Shown: piece after piece, positions 1-8,122 of the stretch
How the letters are laid out: each line of letters opens with the position of its first letter
Numbering within the stretch: the stretch's first letter is position 1
From: DASQPR01 sp963836785
GTDB taxonomy: Bacteria > Actinomycetota > Actinomycetes > Mycobacteriales > Micromonosporaceae
DNA: 64,000 bases
Direction: 5' to 3'
Assembly (NCBI GenBank): GCA_963836785.1
Contig: CAWIKW010000019.1
Coordinates: 1-64,000, forward strand
Made by a program: the position numbers and the translations under genes
The notes under the pieces: model-generated
Told to the model about the DNA's origin: nothing
Database searches by the model: none
Seen by the model: only the letters and a program-made list of their open reading frames with translations

Positions 1-536
1 TCTTCGTGTCGTTCGTGCTGCGGACGATCTCGTGGAACTTCATCCTGGCCGACAACGGCATCCTGCTCGGTCCGCTGAAGGACATCCACCTGCTGCCACA
101 GGGCTACCACATCCTCGCGACCGGGACGGCGGTCGTCGGCGGCCTGACGTATAACTACCTGCCTTTCATGATCTTGCCGATCTACGTCGCTCTGGAACGG
201 GTCGACCCGAGGCAGGTCGAGGCCGCATATGACCTTTACGCGACTAGGGTCAGTGCGTTCCGCAAGGTGATCCTGCCGCTGTCCATTCCGGGCGTCTTCG
301 CGGGCGTGGTCATCACGTTCGTGCCGGTCAGCTCGGACTACGTCAATGCGCACATCCTGGGCGGCCCGACCAGCACCATGATCGGCAACGTCATCCAGAA
401 CCAATATTTGGGTACGCAAGACTATCCGACCGCGTCCGCGCTGTCGTTCGTCCTGATGGCGTTCCTGCTGATTCTTATCTTTGCCTACGCGAAAGCGCTC
501 GGCACCGAGGACGCGTTGGAGGTGGCGGCGCGATGA
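1..536 (+). CDS. ABC transporter permease, PotB-like (5' end outside window)
   Basis: Inner-membrane subunit of a spermidine/putrescine-type ABC importer. The visible part is the C-terminal half: several hydrophobic segments and the cytoplasmic EAA loop (VEAAYDLYATRVSAFRKVI, near position 220-285) that docks the ATPase. The conserved Gly of the EAA motif is replaced by Tyr (DLY instead of DLG). The frame is open to the left edge, so the true start lies outside. The stop overlaps the next start by 4 bp (ATGA), so the two permeases are translationally coupled. The polyamine assignment rests on similarity to PotB/PotC and the downstream amine oxidase; other small cationic or amino acid substrates are possible. 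Confidence 0.85.
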   Translation, partial: FVSFVLRTISWNFILADNGILLGPLKDIHLLPQGYHILATGTAVVGGLTYNYLPFMILPIYVALERVDPRQVEAAYDLYATRVSAFRKVILPLSIPGVFAGVVITFVPVSSDYVNAHILGGPTSTMIGNVIQNQYLGTQDYPTASALSFVLMAFLLILIFAYAKALGTEDALEVAAR

Positions 537-1414
537 CCTCGGTGGCGGAACCGCGCGGCTCGGCCCTGGACGAGTTGGAGGAGAACGCGAAGCCTCGCAC
601 GCGCCGGTCGTCGCGTGGCCCCCGACCGCGGCGGCGGATCGGGGACGTGCTGCTGCACGGCTACACGTGGCTGGTGATTCTTTGGCTGAGCCTGCCGATC
701 TGGGTGATGATCGTCTTCAGCTTCAACAACCCGCGTGGCCGTTACAACACCACGTGGGTCGGCTTCACGACGAAGTTCTGGTCGACCGAGCTGTTCGCCT
801 ACCAAGACCTCACGAACGCATTGGTGACATCGCTGTGGATCGCGGTGGTGAGCACGATAATCACCACGATCCTGGGCACGATGATCGGCATTGCGCTCGG
901 CAAGTACCGGTTCCGTGGCCAGGGTTCGTTCAACCTGTTGCTGTTTGCCGTCATCTCCGCCCCCGAGATCGTCTTGGGCGCCGCGCTGCTGTCGCTGTTC
1001 ACGACGATCAACACCGGACTCGGCTATATCACGATCCTGATCGCGCACGTGATGTTCTCGCTGTCCTTCGTGGCGATCGTCGTACGCGCGCGCGTGCTGA
1101 CCCTCGACCCGTCCATCGAGGACGCCGCGCGCGACCTCGGCGCGAGTTCGTGGACCACCTTCCGCCGCGTGACGTTCCCAATGATCTTCCCGGGCATCCT
1201 GTCCGGGGCGCTGCTCGCCTTCGTGCTGTCCATCGACGACTACGTCGTCACGAGCTTCACGAGCGGCAACATCGTGACGTTCCCGCTGTGGATCTACGGC
1301 GTCTCTAAGCTCGGGCTGCCGCCGCAGGCCGACGTGATGGGCACGATCATCTTCGTGCTCGGCCTCATGATCGCTCTGACGAACGGGATCGTGTCGAAGC
1401 GCCGGGCGCGATAG
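533..1414 (+). CDS. ABC transporter permease, PotC-like
   Basis: Second membrane subunit of the same importer, 293 aa. An Arg-rich cytoplasmic N-terminus of about 35 residues (RRSSRGPRPRRR) precedes six predicted membrane segments. The EAA loop is canonical (EDAARDLGASSWTTFRRV) and followed by FPMIFPG. It starts at the ATG overlapping the upstream stop by 4 bp and is followed after 1 nt by the oxidoreductase, so all three genes form one operon whose ATPase and binding protein presumably lie upstream of the window. Confidence 0.88.
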   Translation: MTSVAEPRGSALDELEENAKPRTRRSSRGPRPRRRIGDVLLHGYTWLVILWLSLPIWVMIVFSFNNPRGRYNTTWVGFTTKFWSTELFAYQDLTNALVTSLWIAVVSTIITTILGTMIGIALGKYRFRGQGSFNLLLFAVISAPEIVLGAALLSLFTTINTGLGYITILIAHVMFSLSFVAIVVRARVLTLDPSIEDAARDLGASSWTTFRRVTFPMIFPGILSGALLAFVLSIDDYVVTSFTSGNIVTFPLWIYGVSKLGLPPQADVMGTIIFVLGLMIALTNGIVSKRRAR

Positions 1415-1415
1415 C

Positions 1416-2825
1416 GTGCGGCCCGACGGCGACCGCGTTGCGCGCGCGCTCGCCGATGCCGTACCGGAGTCGTACTGGCTCGATCGTCCGGACGCTCCGG
1501 CGAGTCTGGCCGCCCTCGACGGGCCGACGACCGCGGACCTCGCGGTCGTCGGTGCCGGATTCACCGGGCTCTGGACCGCGCTCATGGCCAAGGAGCGCGA
1601 CCCGGGCCGGGATGTCGTCGTGCTGGATGCGGTCCGGTCCGGTTGGGCCGCGAGCGGACGCAACGGCGGCTTCTGCTCGGCCAGCCTCACCCACGGCCTG
1701 GCTAACGGCATCGAGCGTTTCGGCGATGAGATCGCCACGCTAGAGAAGTTGGGCCAGCGAAATCTCGACGAGATCGAGGCGGCGATCGGCCGCTACGCCA
1801 TCGATTGCGATTTTCGGCGCACCGGCGAGCTGAGCGTCGCGACGGCCGAATGGCAGCTCGACGGGTTGCGCGAGGGGTATGACGAGGCTCGGCGGTTCGG
1901 CGGCGACGCCATGCTGCTCGACCGTGACGAGGTGCGGGCCGAGGTCGCGTCGCCGACCTACCTTGGCGGCCTGTGGAACCGGGACAGCTGCGCGATCGTC
2001 GATCCGGCCCGGCTGGCCTGGGGTTTGCGGGAGGCGTGCCTCCGCCTGGGCGTACGGATCTTCGAAGGCACCGTGGTCGAGTCGATCGCCAGCGTCGGCA
2101 CGGCTCTGCGGCTACGGACTCCGGCCGGCACGGTCACGGCCCGCCACGTCGCGATGGGCACCGGCGCCTTCCCGGCACCGTTGCGGCGGCTGCGCGCCTA
2201 TGTGGTGCCGGTCTACGACTACGTGCTGATGACCGAACCACTGAACGCACAGCAACTGGCCTCGATCGGTTGGCGGAACCAGCAGGGCGTTGGGGACACC
2301 GCCAACCAGTTCCACTACTACCGGCTCACCGCGGACAACCGCATCCTCTGGGGTGGGTATGACGCCGTCTATTACAACGGCGGACAGATCACGACCGCCC
2401 GCAACCAGCGACCAGCGACGTCCCGCAAGCTCGCCGCCCATTTCTTCGAGACGTTCCCCCAGCTCGACGGCGTCCGGTTCAGCCACACCTGGGGTGGCGT
2501 GATCGACACGTGTGCGCGGTTCTGTGCGTTCTTCGGCACGGCGTACGGCGGCCGGTTGGCGTACGCCGCGGGCTATACCGGTCTCGGCGTCGGGGCCAGC
2601 CGGTTCGGCGGCGAAGTCATTCTCGACCTGCTCGCCGGCGAGTCGACCGAACGGACGTCGCTCGAGATGGTCCGCACTAAACCGGTGCCGTTCCCGCCCG
2701 AGCCGCTGCGATCCGCGGTCATCCAGCTCACGCGCTGGTCGATTGCCCGCGCCGACGAGCGCGACGGCCGGCGCAACCTATGGCTTCGTACGCTCGACCG
2801 GGTCGGCCTCGGCTTCGACAGCTGA
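1416..2825 (+). CDS. FAD-dependent amine oxidase (DAO family, PuuB-like)
   Basis: A 469-residue flavoprotein of the D-amino-acid-oxidase/glycine-oxidase fold. The N-terminal dinucleotide motif VVGAGFTGLW lies near residue 45, followed by a typical SGRNGGF segment near 85, and the C-terminal FAD contact is in the GYTGLGVGASRFGGE stretch near residue 390. Family members such as PuuB oxidise the amino group of gamma-glutamylputrescine or related amines. The GTG start is 1 nt after the permease stop, so the product probably degrades what the transporter brings in. Polyamine specificity is inferred from this context, not from residues I can identify. Confidence 0.8.
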   Translation: MRPDGDRVARALADAVPESYWLDRPDAPASLAALDGPTTADLAVVGAGFTGLWTALMAKERDPGRDVVVLDAVRSGWAASGRNGGFCSASLTHGLANGIERFGDEIATLEKLGQRNLDEIEAAIGRYAIDCDFRRTGELSVATAEWQLDGLREGYDEARRFGGDAMLLDRDEVRAEVASPTYLGGLWNRDSCAIVDPARLAWGLREACLRLGVRIFEGTVVESIASVGTALRLRTPAGTVTARHVAMGTGAFPAPLRRLRAYVVPVYDYVLMTEPLNAQQLASIGWRNQQGVGDTANQFHYYRLTADNRILWGGYDAVYYNGGQITTARNQRPATSRKLAAHFFETFPQLDGVRFSHTWGGVIDTCARFCAFFGTAYGGRLAYAAGYTGLGVGASRFGGEVILDLLAGESTERTSLEMVRTKPVPFPPEPLRSAVIQLTRWSIARADERDGRRNLWLRTLDRVGLGFDS

Positions 2826-2900
2826 CGCTGGCGTCGATTCGACGCGCCCTGCCGATCGGGCCGACGGTTGCGGTCTGTCACCGAAGGCGTAACAGAAACG

Positions 2901-2937
2901 ACATACCCCCGGCACCACGCGGGTGTCGGGGGTATGT
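2901..2937. terminator. Hairpin between convergent genes
   Basis: A near-perfect 16-bp stem (one G-U) with a 5-nt loop pairs 2901-2916 with 2922-2937. It sits between the amine oxidase stop and the convergent whiB gene. There is no U-tract; strong GC stems of this sort commonly act as bidirectional terminators in high-GC Gram-positives. Confidence 0.6.
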
Positions 2938-3054
2938 ACTGTGACCTTCACATCGGATGTTCGGTTGAACTCGACCGAGAACCGATGGTTCGGTGGTGGC
3001 TGGTGTGTCGCGGTGGTGAAGACGATGGGTGGTGTGGCCGTAGTGCGCGGTGGC

Positions 3055-3306
3055 TTAGAGCGAAGCGCGGATGCGGATCCCGCCGCGACGCTTGACCGCA
3101 CGTCGCTCGTCCTCGCTCATGCCGCCCCAAACGCCCGCATCCTGACCGGACTCAAGCGCCCACTGGAGGCACGAATCGACAACCGGACAACGCCGGCACA
3201 CCGCCTTGGCCTGCTCGACCTGCAGTAGGGCCGGGCCGGATGTTCCGATCGGGAAGAACAGTTCCGGATCCTCATCGCGGCACACAGCACGGTGACGCCA
3301 GTCCAT
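3055..3306 (-). CDS. whiB1: WhiB-family iron-sulfur regulator, WhiB1/WblE type
   Basis: An 83-residue protein from the ATG at 3306 (an earlier in-frame TTG at 3333 is less likely). An AAGGAG ribosome site lies 10 nt before this ATG. The four cluster ligands follow Cys-X27-Cys-X2-Cys-X5-Cys and are followed by the GVWGG turn and a basic tail (KRRGGIRIR). The MDWRHRAVCRDEDPELFFP start is characteristic of the WhiB1/WblE branch, an essential [4Fe-4S], nitric-oxide-responsive transcription factor that works with the primary sigma factor in mycobacteria and streptomycetes. The gene is monocistronic, and a CRP-like site lies upstream, as for mycobacterial whiB1. Confidence 0.93.
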   Translation of the reverse strand: MDWRHRAVCRDEDPELFFPIGTSGPALLQVEQAKAVCRRCPVVDSCLQWALESGQDAGVWGGMSEDERRAVKRRGGIRIRASL

Positions 3307-3649
3307 GGCGAAAACACTCCTTGCTTGAGACAAAACTCAGGTGGCATTGACCCCTATTTGCACGGCTTCGACAGCTCGCGGGCAATCATCGGCGACGGCC
3401 TCGACAAGTGACAGCGCGTGAACAAGGCAACTCTGTTCGCTTGTGAATACTTTCACGAACTAGGCGTATGTCAAGGGGGAGCGCTGGAAAAAGCTCGCAC
3501 GGGTGAGCCAACTCACGCCCGATTTATCGGAACTATTCCCATTTGCTCCAAGCTTTAGGTCGGCGACTGTCAGTAGTCAAGGTAGTACCGTGCGCTGGCT
3601 CGCACCAGCGTTTTCAGACATGTGTCGCGTCTGTCCGATATCTACCCCG
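3307..3649. other. 343-bp intergenic region upstream of whiB1
   Basis: No supported gene. It holds the long 5' control region of whiB1 (minus strand), including the candidate promoter and CRP-like palindrome described separately. The rest, 3475-3649, separates whiB1 from the end of the lipid kinase gene and shows no structure I can interpret. Confidence 0.6.
3442..3474 (-). promoter_or_regulatory. CRP-like palindrome overlapping a -35/-10 promoter of whiB1
   Basis: Positions 3442-3457 read TGTGAATACTTTCACG, matching the CRP/FNR consensus TGTGA-N6-TCACA at 9 of 10 specified bases. On the minus strand a perfect TTGACA lies at 3474-3469, with a weak -10 (AGTATT or GTATTC) 17-18 nt further, inside the palindrome. 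The site is about 140 bp upstream of the whiB1 start. In Mycobacterium tuberculosis the whiB1 promoter is a known CRP target; the same control here is inference. Confidence 0.55.
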
Positions 3650-4597
3650 TTAGCACACTACTCGAATCGCCGCTGGCACCGAGGTAAAACGCACTTTGTT
3701 GCGTTCCCCGATGAAGTCGCCGTCAACCTGAAAGCCAACCGGCGAGCTTGCACTGAGCGTGAACTCCGACAAATCGTGGAAATGCACAACTTGCTTGCCA
3801 TGTGGTCCGACCGGCAACGCCGTTTGCTTGTCGCGCCGGCCCATGAGCAGTTGCGTCATCGTGCGAGTGGTCCCGGTGACCGTCATATGGCGGATCGCCA
3901 TGACATCCAATCCAAGGTCGAACGACGCCTCCGGAGCGGCATCGATGCGTCGCTCGCCAATGAACGTCCACGGCGCCGTGTTCTGGATGATGACGGTGGA
4001 CAGCTCATCGGTCGGGTCCTCGGCCGGGCGTTCGATGGTGATGCGTTGTTCGCGCGCCTGCCGCTCGAGCAGAAGATTGCCGGCAATGGACTGCATATAG
4101 AGCAACGGAGTCGACTTGCGGCCACGCAGGCGGGATCGCTCGACACGGTGAATGACGTCGGCATCCATGCCGAATCCGGCGCAGAACGTGAAGTAGCGGT
4201 CGTCGGCGCGGCCCAGCCCGACCGCGCGGGTCCGGCCATCGCGTAGTGCCTCGAGGATGACCGCGGTGCCCTCGGCCCAGTCCGTCGGCAAGCCGAGCGC
4301 TCGGGCGAAAACATTCGTGGAGCCGCCAGGCACGACGGCGACCGACGGCACATCCCCGCCGACGCCGTCGGAAAGCAGCCCGTTGACGACCTCGTTGACC
4401 GTCCCGTCGCCGCCCAGCGCGACCACGAGATCCATGCCGTCGGCGCGGGCATCCCTCGCCAGTGTCGCCGCATGGCCTCGCCGCCGGGTGTAGGCGACGT
4501 CGAGTTGCGTCTCGCTGCGCAACGCCCGGACCAGAACGTCGCGCACCCGATCGCTGGTCGTGGTCGCTTTCGGATTACACACGAGCAGAGCGCGCAT
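3650..4597 (-). CDS. Diacylglycerol/lipid kinase family protein
   Basis: A 315-aa member of the DgkB/YegS/LCB5 family, which phosphorylates diacylglycerol or related lipid alcohols using ATP. The N-terminal catalytic domain carries the nucleotide-binding signature VALGGDGTVNEV followed by VVPGGSTNVFARALGLP. The C-terminal beta-sandwich domain ends in a segment with GFQVDGDF, typical of the family. The ATG at 4597 is preferred over the GTG at 4606 because TACAGT lies 7 nt upstream of the ATG, fitting the leaderless pattern of this genome. It is divergent from the small membrane protein gene at 4657. The lipid substrate cannot be read from the sequence. Confidence 0.85.
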   Translation of the reverse strand: MRALLVCNPKATTTSDRVRDVLVRALRSETQLDVAYTRRRGHAATLARDARADGMDLVVALGGDGTVNEVVNGLLSDGVGGDVPSVAVVPGGSTNVFARALGLPTDWAEGTAVILEALRDGRTRAVGLGRADDRYFTFCAGFGMDADVIHRVERSRLRGRKSTPLLYMQSIAGNLLLERQAREQRITIERPAEDPTDELSTVIIQNTAPWTFIGERRIDAAPEASFDLGLDVMAIRHMTVTGTTRTMTQLLMGRRDKQTALPVGPHGKQVVHFHDLSEFTLSASSPVGFQVDGDFIGERNKVRFTSVPAAIRVVC

Positions 4598-4656
4598 GGC
4601 TGGCACTGTACCGGCAGGTGACAGAGCGTGTGCACGCCCGGGTTACGCTGGGCCTC

Positions 4657-5064
4657 GTGACGGACACCCCGACCCGTACGAACGCGCCGACGCTCCGCTG
4701 GGCGGTGCGTGTTCTTGCGGTCGAGGCCGTGGCGCTCACGGGGTTGGCGATCTACGTGGCGTGGGCCACGCTGGCCCGGTCGACCACGAGCAAGCAGGGC
4801 GCCGGAGCACTCCTCGCGCTCATCATCATCGGCGTGTTGATCGTCGGCGGATTGTCGCGGGCGCTGTCCAATCTCAAAACCTGGGCCCGCGGCCCGGCCA
4901 TCGTGCTCGAGCTACTGCTCCTGCCGATCGGCTACACGATGATCAGCGGCGGGCTCGCGTACGTCGGCATCCCGGTGATGCTCGTCGGAGTCCTCGGGGC
5001 CGGCCTGTTGCTCGCCCCGGCAACCCGTACGGCGCTCGGGCTCGATCGCTACGGCAGTCAGTGA
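4657..5064 (+). CDS. Small integral membrane protein, unknown function
   Basis: 135 aa with about four predicted membrane helices separated by short loops and one polar loop (SNLKTWARGP) between helices two and three. A short hydrophilic N-terminus (TDTPTRTNAP) precedes helix one, and the protein ends in a short basic tail. No catalytic motif is visible. The GTG start follows a TACGCT box by 7 nt, so transcript and translation probably begin together. Similar four-helix proteins of unknown role are common in actinomycetes. Confidence 0.75.
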   Translation: MTDTPTRTNAPTLRWAVRVLAVEAVALTGLAIYVAWATLARSTTSKQGAGALLALIIIGVLIVGGLSRALSNLKTWARGPAIVLELLLLPIGYTMISGGLAYVGIPVMLVGVLGAGLLLAPATRTALGLDRYGSQ

Positions 5065-5102
5065 GCCGGCCGGCGTCGTGACGACGGTCGCGGTCCCGGC
5101 CC

Positions 5103-5531
5103 TCAGCCGGAGCGGCGCTTCGTGAGTGAGATGGTCGCTCGGCCATTACGTGCGTCGGCGGCGACTTCTCCAGCGAGAGCGGTCAGCACCTGCCAGGAGA
5201 AGGACTGTGCTCCCGGAAGCTTGTGAGCGTATGGCGTCCAGACCGACACGTCGATCCGCAGCGCCTCCGGCATCACCGTGAAGCGGCAGGTCACCTCGGG
5301 CCCGGCCGCATCGGGACGGCTGGCGGTGGCGAGCGGCACGAGAATCGCGCACGCCTCGTCGACCGCGATGCGAAGATCCTCGATCTGGTCGAGCGTCATC
5401 GTGAGGCGGGCCGCGAGACCGGCCGTTGCCGTGCGTAGCACCGCGAGATAGGTGTTGTCGGCCGGCACGACGAGAACGACCACGTCGCCGTCGACCGAGG
5501 GATCCGGCACCACCGCGCCCACGGCACCCAC
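5103..5531 (-). CDS. Anti-sigma regulatory factor-like (RsbW/UsfX type, degenerate)
   Basis: A 142-aa protein resembling actinobacterial RsbW-like anti-sigma factors of the GHKL ATPase fold. The helix carrying the N-box is recognisable (LRIAVDEACAILV), but the usual Asn and the DxGxG box are not evident, so ATP-dependent kinase activity is doubtful. The GTG at 5531 is preferred because an AGGGGG site lies about 6 nt upstream; the longer reading to 5690 overlaps the neighbouring gene and has unlikely composition. No sigma factor gene accompanies it; downstream lies a convergent membrane protein gene. Any partner must be elsewhere. Confidence 0.65.
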   Translation of the reverse strand: MGAVGAVVPDPSVDGDVVVLVVPADNTYLAVLRTATAGLAARLTMTLDQIEDLRIAVDEACAILVPLATASRPDAAGPEVTCRFTVMPEALRIDVSVWTPYAHKLPGAQSFSWQVLTALAGEVAADARNGRATISLTKRRSG

Positions 5532-5626
5532 CGCAGCCCCCTTACACCCCGCTCCTGACCGAAACTCTATGCCGGCCGACCGACATTCGCGTCCCCGCCG
5601 GCTGCCCGCGATTTGCGGGCGGTCGC

Positions 5627-6121
5627 TCAAGCGCCAGCGGAGGCGGCGACCTCGGTCAGTGCGGCGCCGGTCAGCCGGTAGGGCACCCACTCAGACATCG
5701 CGACGGCACCCAGGCGGTGGTAGAACTCGCGGGCCGGATTCCACTCGAGCACCCACCAGTCCAGCCGCGAGTAGCCACGGTGGACGCACGTGTCGGCGAG
5801 CGTGGCCAGCATCGCCGCGCCGAGCCCGTGGCCGCGCGCGGCGGGCCGTACGTACAGGTCCTCCAGGTAGATGCCGTGGCGGCCGGTCCACGTCGAGAAG
5901 TTCAGGTACCACAGCATCATGCCGACCGGTGCGCCATCCGGATCGTGGGCCACGTGCCCGAACAACGCCGGACGTGCGCCGAAGAGCGCCGCGTGCAGAT
6001 CGTCGGCGGTGAGGTGGCATTGTTCGGCCGCGCGTTCGTACTCGGCCAGTTCGTGCACCATAGAGACCACAGCCGGTACGTCCTCGGGACGTACCGGCTG
6101 GATCGCAAAACCGTTGCTCAC
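5627..6121 (-). CDS. GNAT-family N-acetyltransferase
   Basis: 164 aa with a complete GNAT fold: motif A, which binds acetyl-CoA pyrophosphate, is the LEDLYVRPAARGHGLGAAML segment (Arg/Gln-x-x-Gly-x-Gly/Ala type) around residues 85-105, and motif B contains the LDWWVLEWNPAREFYHRLGA stretch, typical of the diamine/thialysine-acetyltransferase-like branch. The start ATG overlaps the sodN stop by 4 bp (ATGA), so it is translated from the sodN message. Its substrate, and whether it modifies SodN or is only co-expressed, are unknown. Confidence 0.85.
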   Translation of the reverse strand: MSNGFAIQPVRPEDVPAVVSMVHELAEYERAAEQCHLTADDLHAALFGARPALFGHVAHDPDGAPVGMMLWYLNFSTWTGRHGIYLEDLYVRPAARGHGLGAAMLATLADTCVHRGYSRLDWWVLEWNPAREFYHRLGAVAMSEWVPYRLTGAALTEVAASAGA

Positions 6122-6522
6122 GCCTGCTTGGTCTCCCAGAAGATCTTGGAGATCTCCTCGATCTTGCCGAGGAGCTGGTCGGCGACATCGGGATCGGCCG
6201 AGCCCTTGGCACCAGAGGCACCGGCCAGCTTGGTCGCCTCGTTGAAGAGCTGGTGCAGGTTCGGGTACTTCTCAAAGTGCGGCGGCTTGAAGTAGTCCGT
6301 CCACAGCACCCACAGGTGGTGCTTGACGAGCTCGGCCCGCTGCTCCTTGATGACGATCGCGCGAGTGCGGAAGTCCGGGTCGGAATTGGCCTGGTACTTC
6401 TCGCAAATTCCCTTGATCGATTCGGCTTCGATCCTCGCCTGCGCTGGGTCGTAAACGCCGCAGGGCAGGTCACAGTGGGCGCGCACAATGGTGCGCGGCG
6501 TCAACATGCGTGGCAGACGCAT
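6118..6522 (-). CDS. sodN: Nickel superoxide dismutase precursor
   Basis: 134-aa precursor of the cytoplasmic Ni-SOD that dismutates superoxide to O2 and H2O2. The nickel hook HCDLPCGVYDP begins at residue 16. Cleavage before His16 would give the mature N-terminus with ligands His1, Cys2 and Cys6. The rest is the alpha-helical bundle of the family, including the VKHHLWVLWTDYFKPPHFEKYP region, at the usual length of about 117 mature residues. A GGAGG site lies 7 nt before the ATG. The maturation protease gene sodX is divergent 65 bp away, and a GNAT gene overlaps the 3' end. Nickel-dependent control by a Nur-type repressor is known elsewhere; no operator was identified here. Confidence 0.97.
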   Translation of the reverse strand: MRLPRMLTPRTIVRAHCDLPCGVYDPAQARIEAESIKGICEKYQANSDPDFRTRAIVIKEQRAELVKHHLWVLWTDYFKPPHFEKYPNLHQLFNEATKLAGASGAKGSADPDVADQLLGKIEEISKIFWETKQA

Positions 6523-6587
6523 TCCTCGTCCTCCTGGATGATGCGATGATCACCTGTCAGTACCCGACCCTACTCCTGGCGAACAGG

Positions 6588-6917
6588 GTGAGTGACGCGG
6601 AGCGGATTGTGTACGGGGTCTCTGTTGCTGGACCATCCATGGCACCTACGCTGCAACATGGCGATGCCCTTCTGGTCCGGCGAACCCGGCGCGGTCGGGC
6701 GGGTGCAGTCGCCGTGGTGCGTTTCCACGGTGACGAGCACCTTTACGTCAAGCGTCTGTCCCATGAGGTAGACGGTGGCTGGTGGGCAATCGGCGACAAC
6801 CCGTACGCCTCCACAGACTCGCGTCAATACGGTCCGGCGGAAGTGGTCGGCCGCGTGCTCATTCGCTATTGGCCGCGGCTATCCCGGATACGCTCGATCG
6901 ACAGCCCTGGGAGTTGA
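6588..6917 (+). CDS. sodX: Ni-SOD maturation peptidase SodX (S26 family)
   Basis: Small soluble signal-peptidase-like serine protease (109 aa from the GTG at 6588) that removes the SodN propeptide so nickel can bind. The catalytic Ser is in GPSMAPT (Ser17) and the general-base Lys in LYVKRL (Lys55); the C-terminal GDNPYASTDSRQYGP block is typical of S26 peptidases. Unlike LepB there is no membrane anchor. It is divergent from sodN and followed 2 nt later by the malic enzyme gene. The start is uncertain; a GTG at 6609 is also possible. Confidence 0.88.
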   Translation: MSDAERIVYGVSVAGPSMAPTLQHGDALLVRRTRRGRAGAVAVVRFHGDEHLYVKRLSHEVDGGWWAIGDNPYASTDSRQYGPAEVVGRVLIRYWPRLSRIRSIDSPGS

Positions 6918-6919
6918 CC

Positions 6920-8092
6920 ATGCCGTTCTCGTTCTCGCCGGACGATCCGACCTTCATCATCCACCGCGGCGGCAAGATGGAGATCGCCCCGACCGTCGCC
7001 CTGTCCAGCCGGGACGACCTCTCCCGTGCGTACACACCGGGCGTCGCCGATGTCTGTCTCGCTATCGCCGACGATCCGTCGCTGGCCGCCACGTACACCT
7101 GGGTGTCACACGCCGTGGCCGTGGTGACGGATGGTTCGGCCGTGCTCGGCCTCGGCAACATCGGCCCCCGGGCGGCGATGCCGGTCATGGAAGGCAAGGC
7201 CGTGCTCTTCAAGGCTTTCGCCGGCGTCGACGCCGTGCCGATCTGCCTGAACACGCAGGACGTGGACGAGATCGTCGCGACGGTCACCGCGCTTGCGCCG
7301 TCGTTCGGCGGCATCAACCTGGAGGACATTTCCGCGCCGCGCTGCTTCGAGATCGAGCGCCGGCTGGACGCCGCGCTGCCGATTCCGGTCTTCCACGACG
7401 ATCAACACGGCACGGCCGTGGTGGTGCTGGCGGCGCTGCGCAACGCGGCGCGGCTGCTCGACCGAAAGCTGGGCGACCTGCGTGTGGTGGTGGTCGGGGC
7501 CGGAGCCGCGGGCGTAGCCGTGACGAAGATGCTGATCGCGGGCGGTGTGAACGGCGGCGACGTCGTCGTCTGCGATTCGCGCGGTGCCCTCTACGACGGG
7601 CGGCCAGACCTGTCGGGTGCCAAGGCCGAGGTGGCCGCGCTGTCCAACGCGAGCAGGCTCGACGGCGACGTGGCCGCGGCGCTGCGCGGAGCGGACGTGC
7701 TGATCGGCGTGTCCGGTGGGCAGATTCCCGAGTCGGCCCTGGCCGGCATGGCCGGGCACGGCATCGTCTTCGCGCTGGCCAACCCGACGCCCGAGGTGCA
7801 CCCCGACGTCGCCGCGCGCTACGCGACCGTGGTCGCCACCGGCCGCAGCGACTTCCCGAACCAGATCAACAATGTGCTGGCGTTCCCCGGCATATTCCGC
7901 GGCGCGCTGGACGCCGGCGCGAGCCGGATCACGGAGGGGATGAAGCTCGCGGCGGCCGAGGCCATCGCCGGAGTCGTCGAGGCCAACCTCGCAACGGACA
8001 CCATCGTGCCGAGCGCTCTGGACCCGCGCGTGGCGATCGCGGTGGCCGCCGCGGTGTCGGAGGCCGCCGTTCGGGACGGCGTCACCCGCTGA
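6920..8092 (+). CDS. NAD(P)-dependent malic enzyme, short form
   Basis: 390 aa, the short bacterial form without a phosphotransacetylase tail. It oxidatively decarboxylates malate to pyruvate. The substrate domain shows the catalytic Tyr in AYTPGVADVC, the Lys region GKAVLFKAFAGVDAVPIC, and the metal-binding FHDDQHGTAVV segment. The nucleotide domain has VVVGAGAAGVAV, and PNQINNVLAFPGIFRGALD is the typical C-terminal signature. GGGAG lies 7 nt before the ATG, and the gene begins 2 nt after the sodX stop, so the two are co-transcribed. Confidence 0.93.
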   Translation: MPFSFSPDDPTFIIHRGGKMEIAPTVALSSRDDLSRAYTPGVADVCLAIADDPSLAATYTWVSHAVAVVTDGSAVLGLGNIGPRAAMPVMEGKAVLFKAFAGVDAVPICLNTQDVDEIVATVTALAPSFGGINLEDISAPRCFEIERRLDAALPIPVFHDDQHGTAVVVLAALRNAARLLDRKLGDLRVVVVGAGAAGVAVTKMLIAGGVNGGDVVVCDSRGALYDGRPDLSGAKAEVAALSNASRLDGDVAAALRGADVLIGVSGGQIPESALAGMAGHGIVFALANPTPEVHPDVAARYATVVATGRSDFPNQINNVLAFPGIFRGALDAGASRITEGMKLAAAEAIAGVVEANLATDTIVPSALDPRVAIAVAAAVSEAAVRDGVTR

Positions 8093-8122
8093 CCCGCCGC
8101 AGCCAGTGTTAGCGTGGCGCTC

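Noticed and set aside
485..1738. 417-aa open frame on the minus strand
   Set aside because: Antisense to the PotC-like permease and the amine oxidase, with no recognisable motif.
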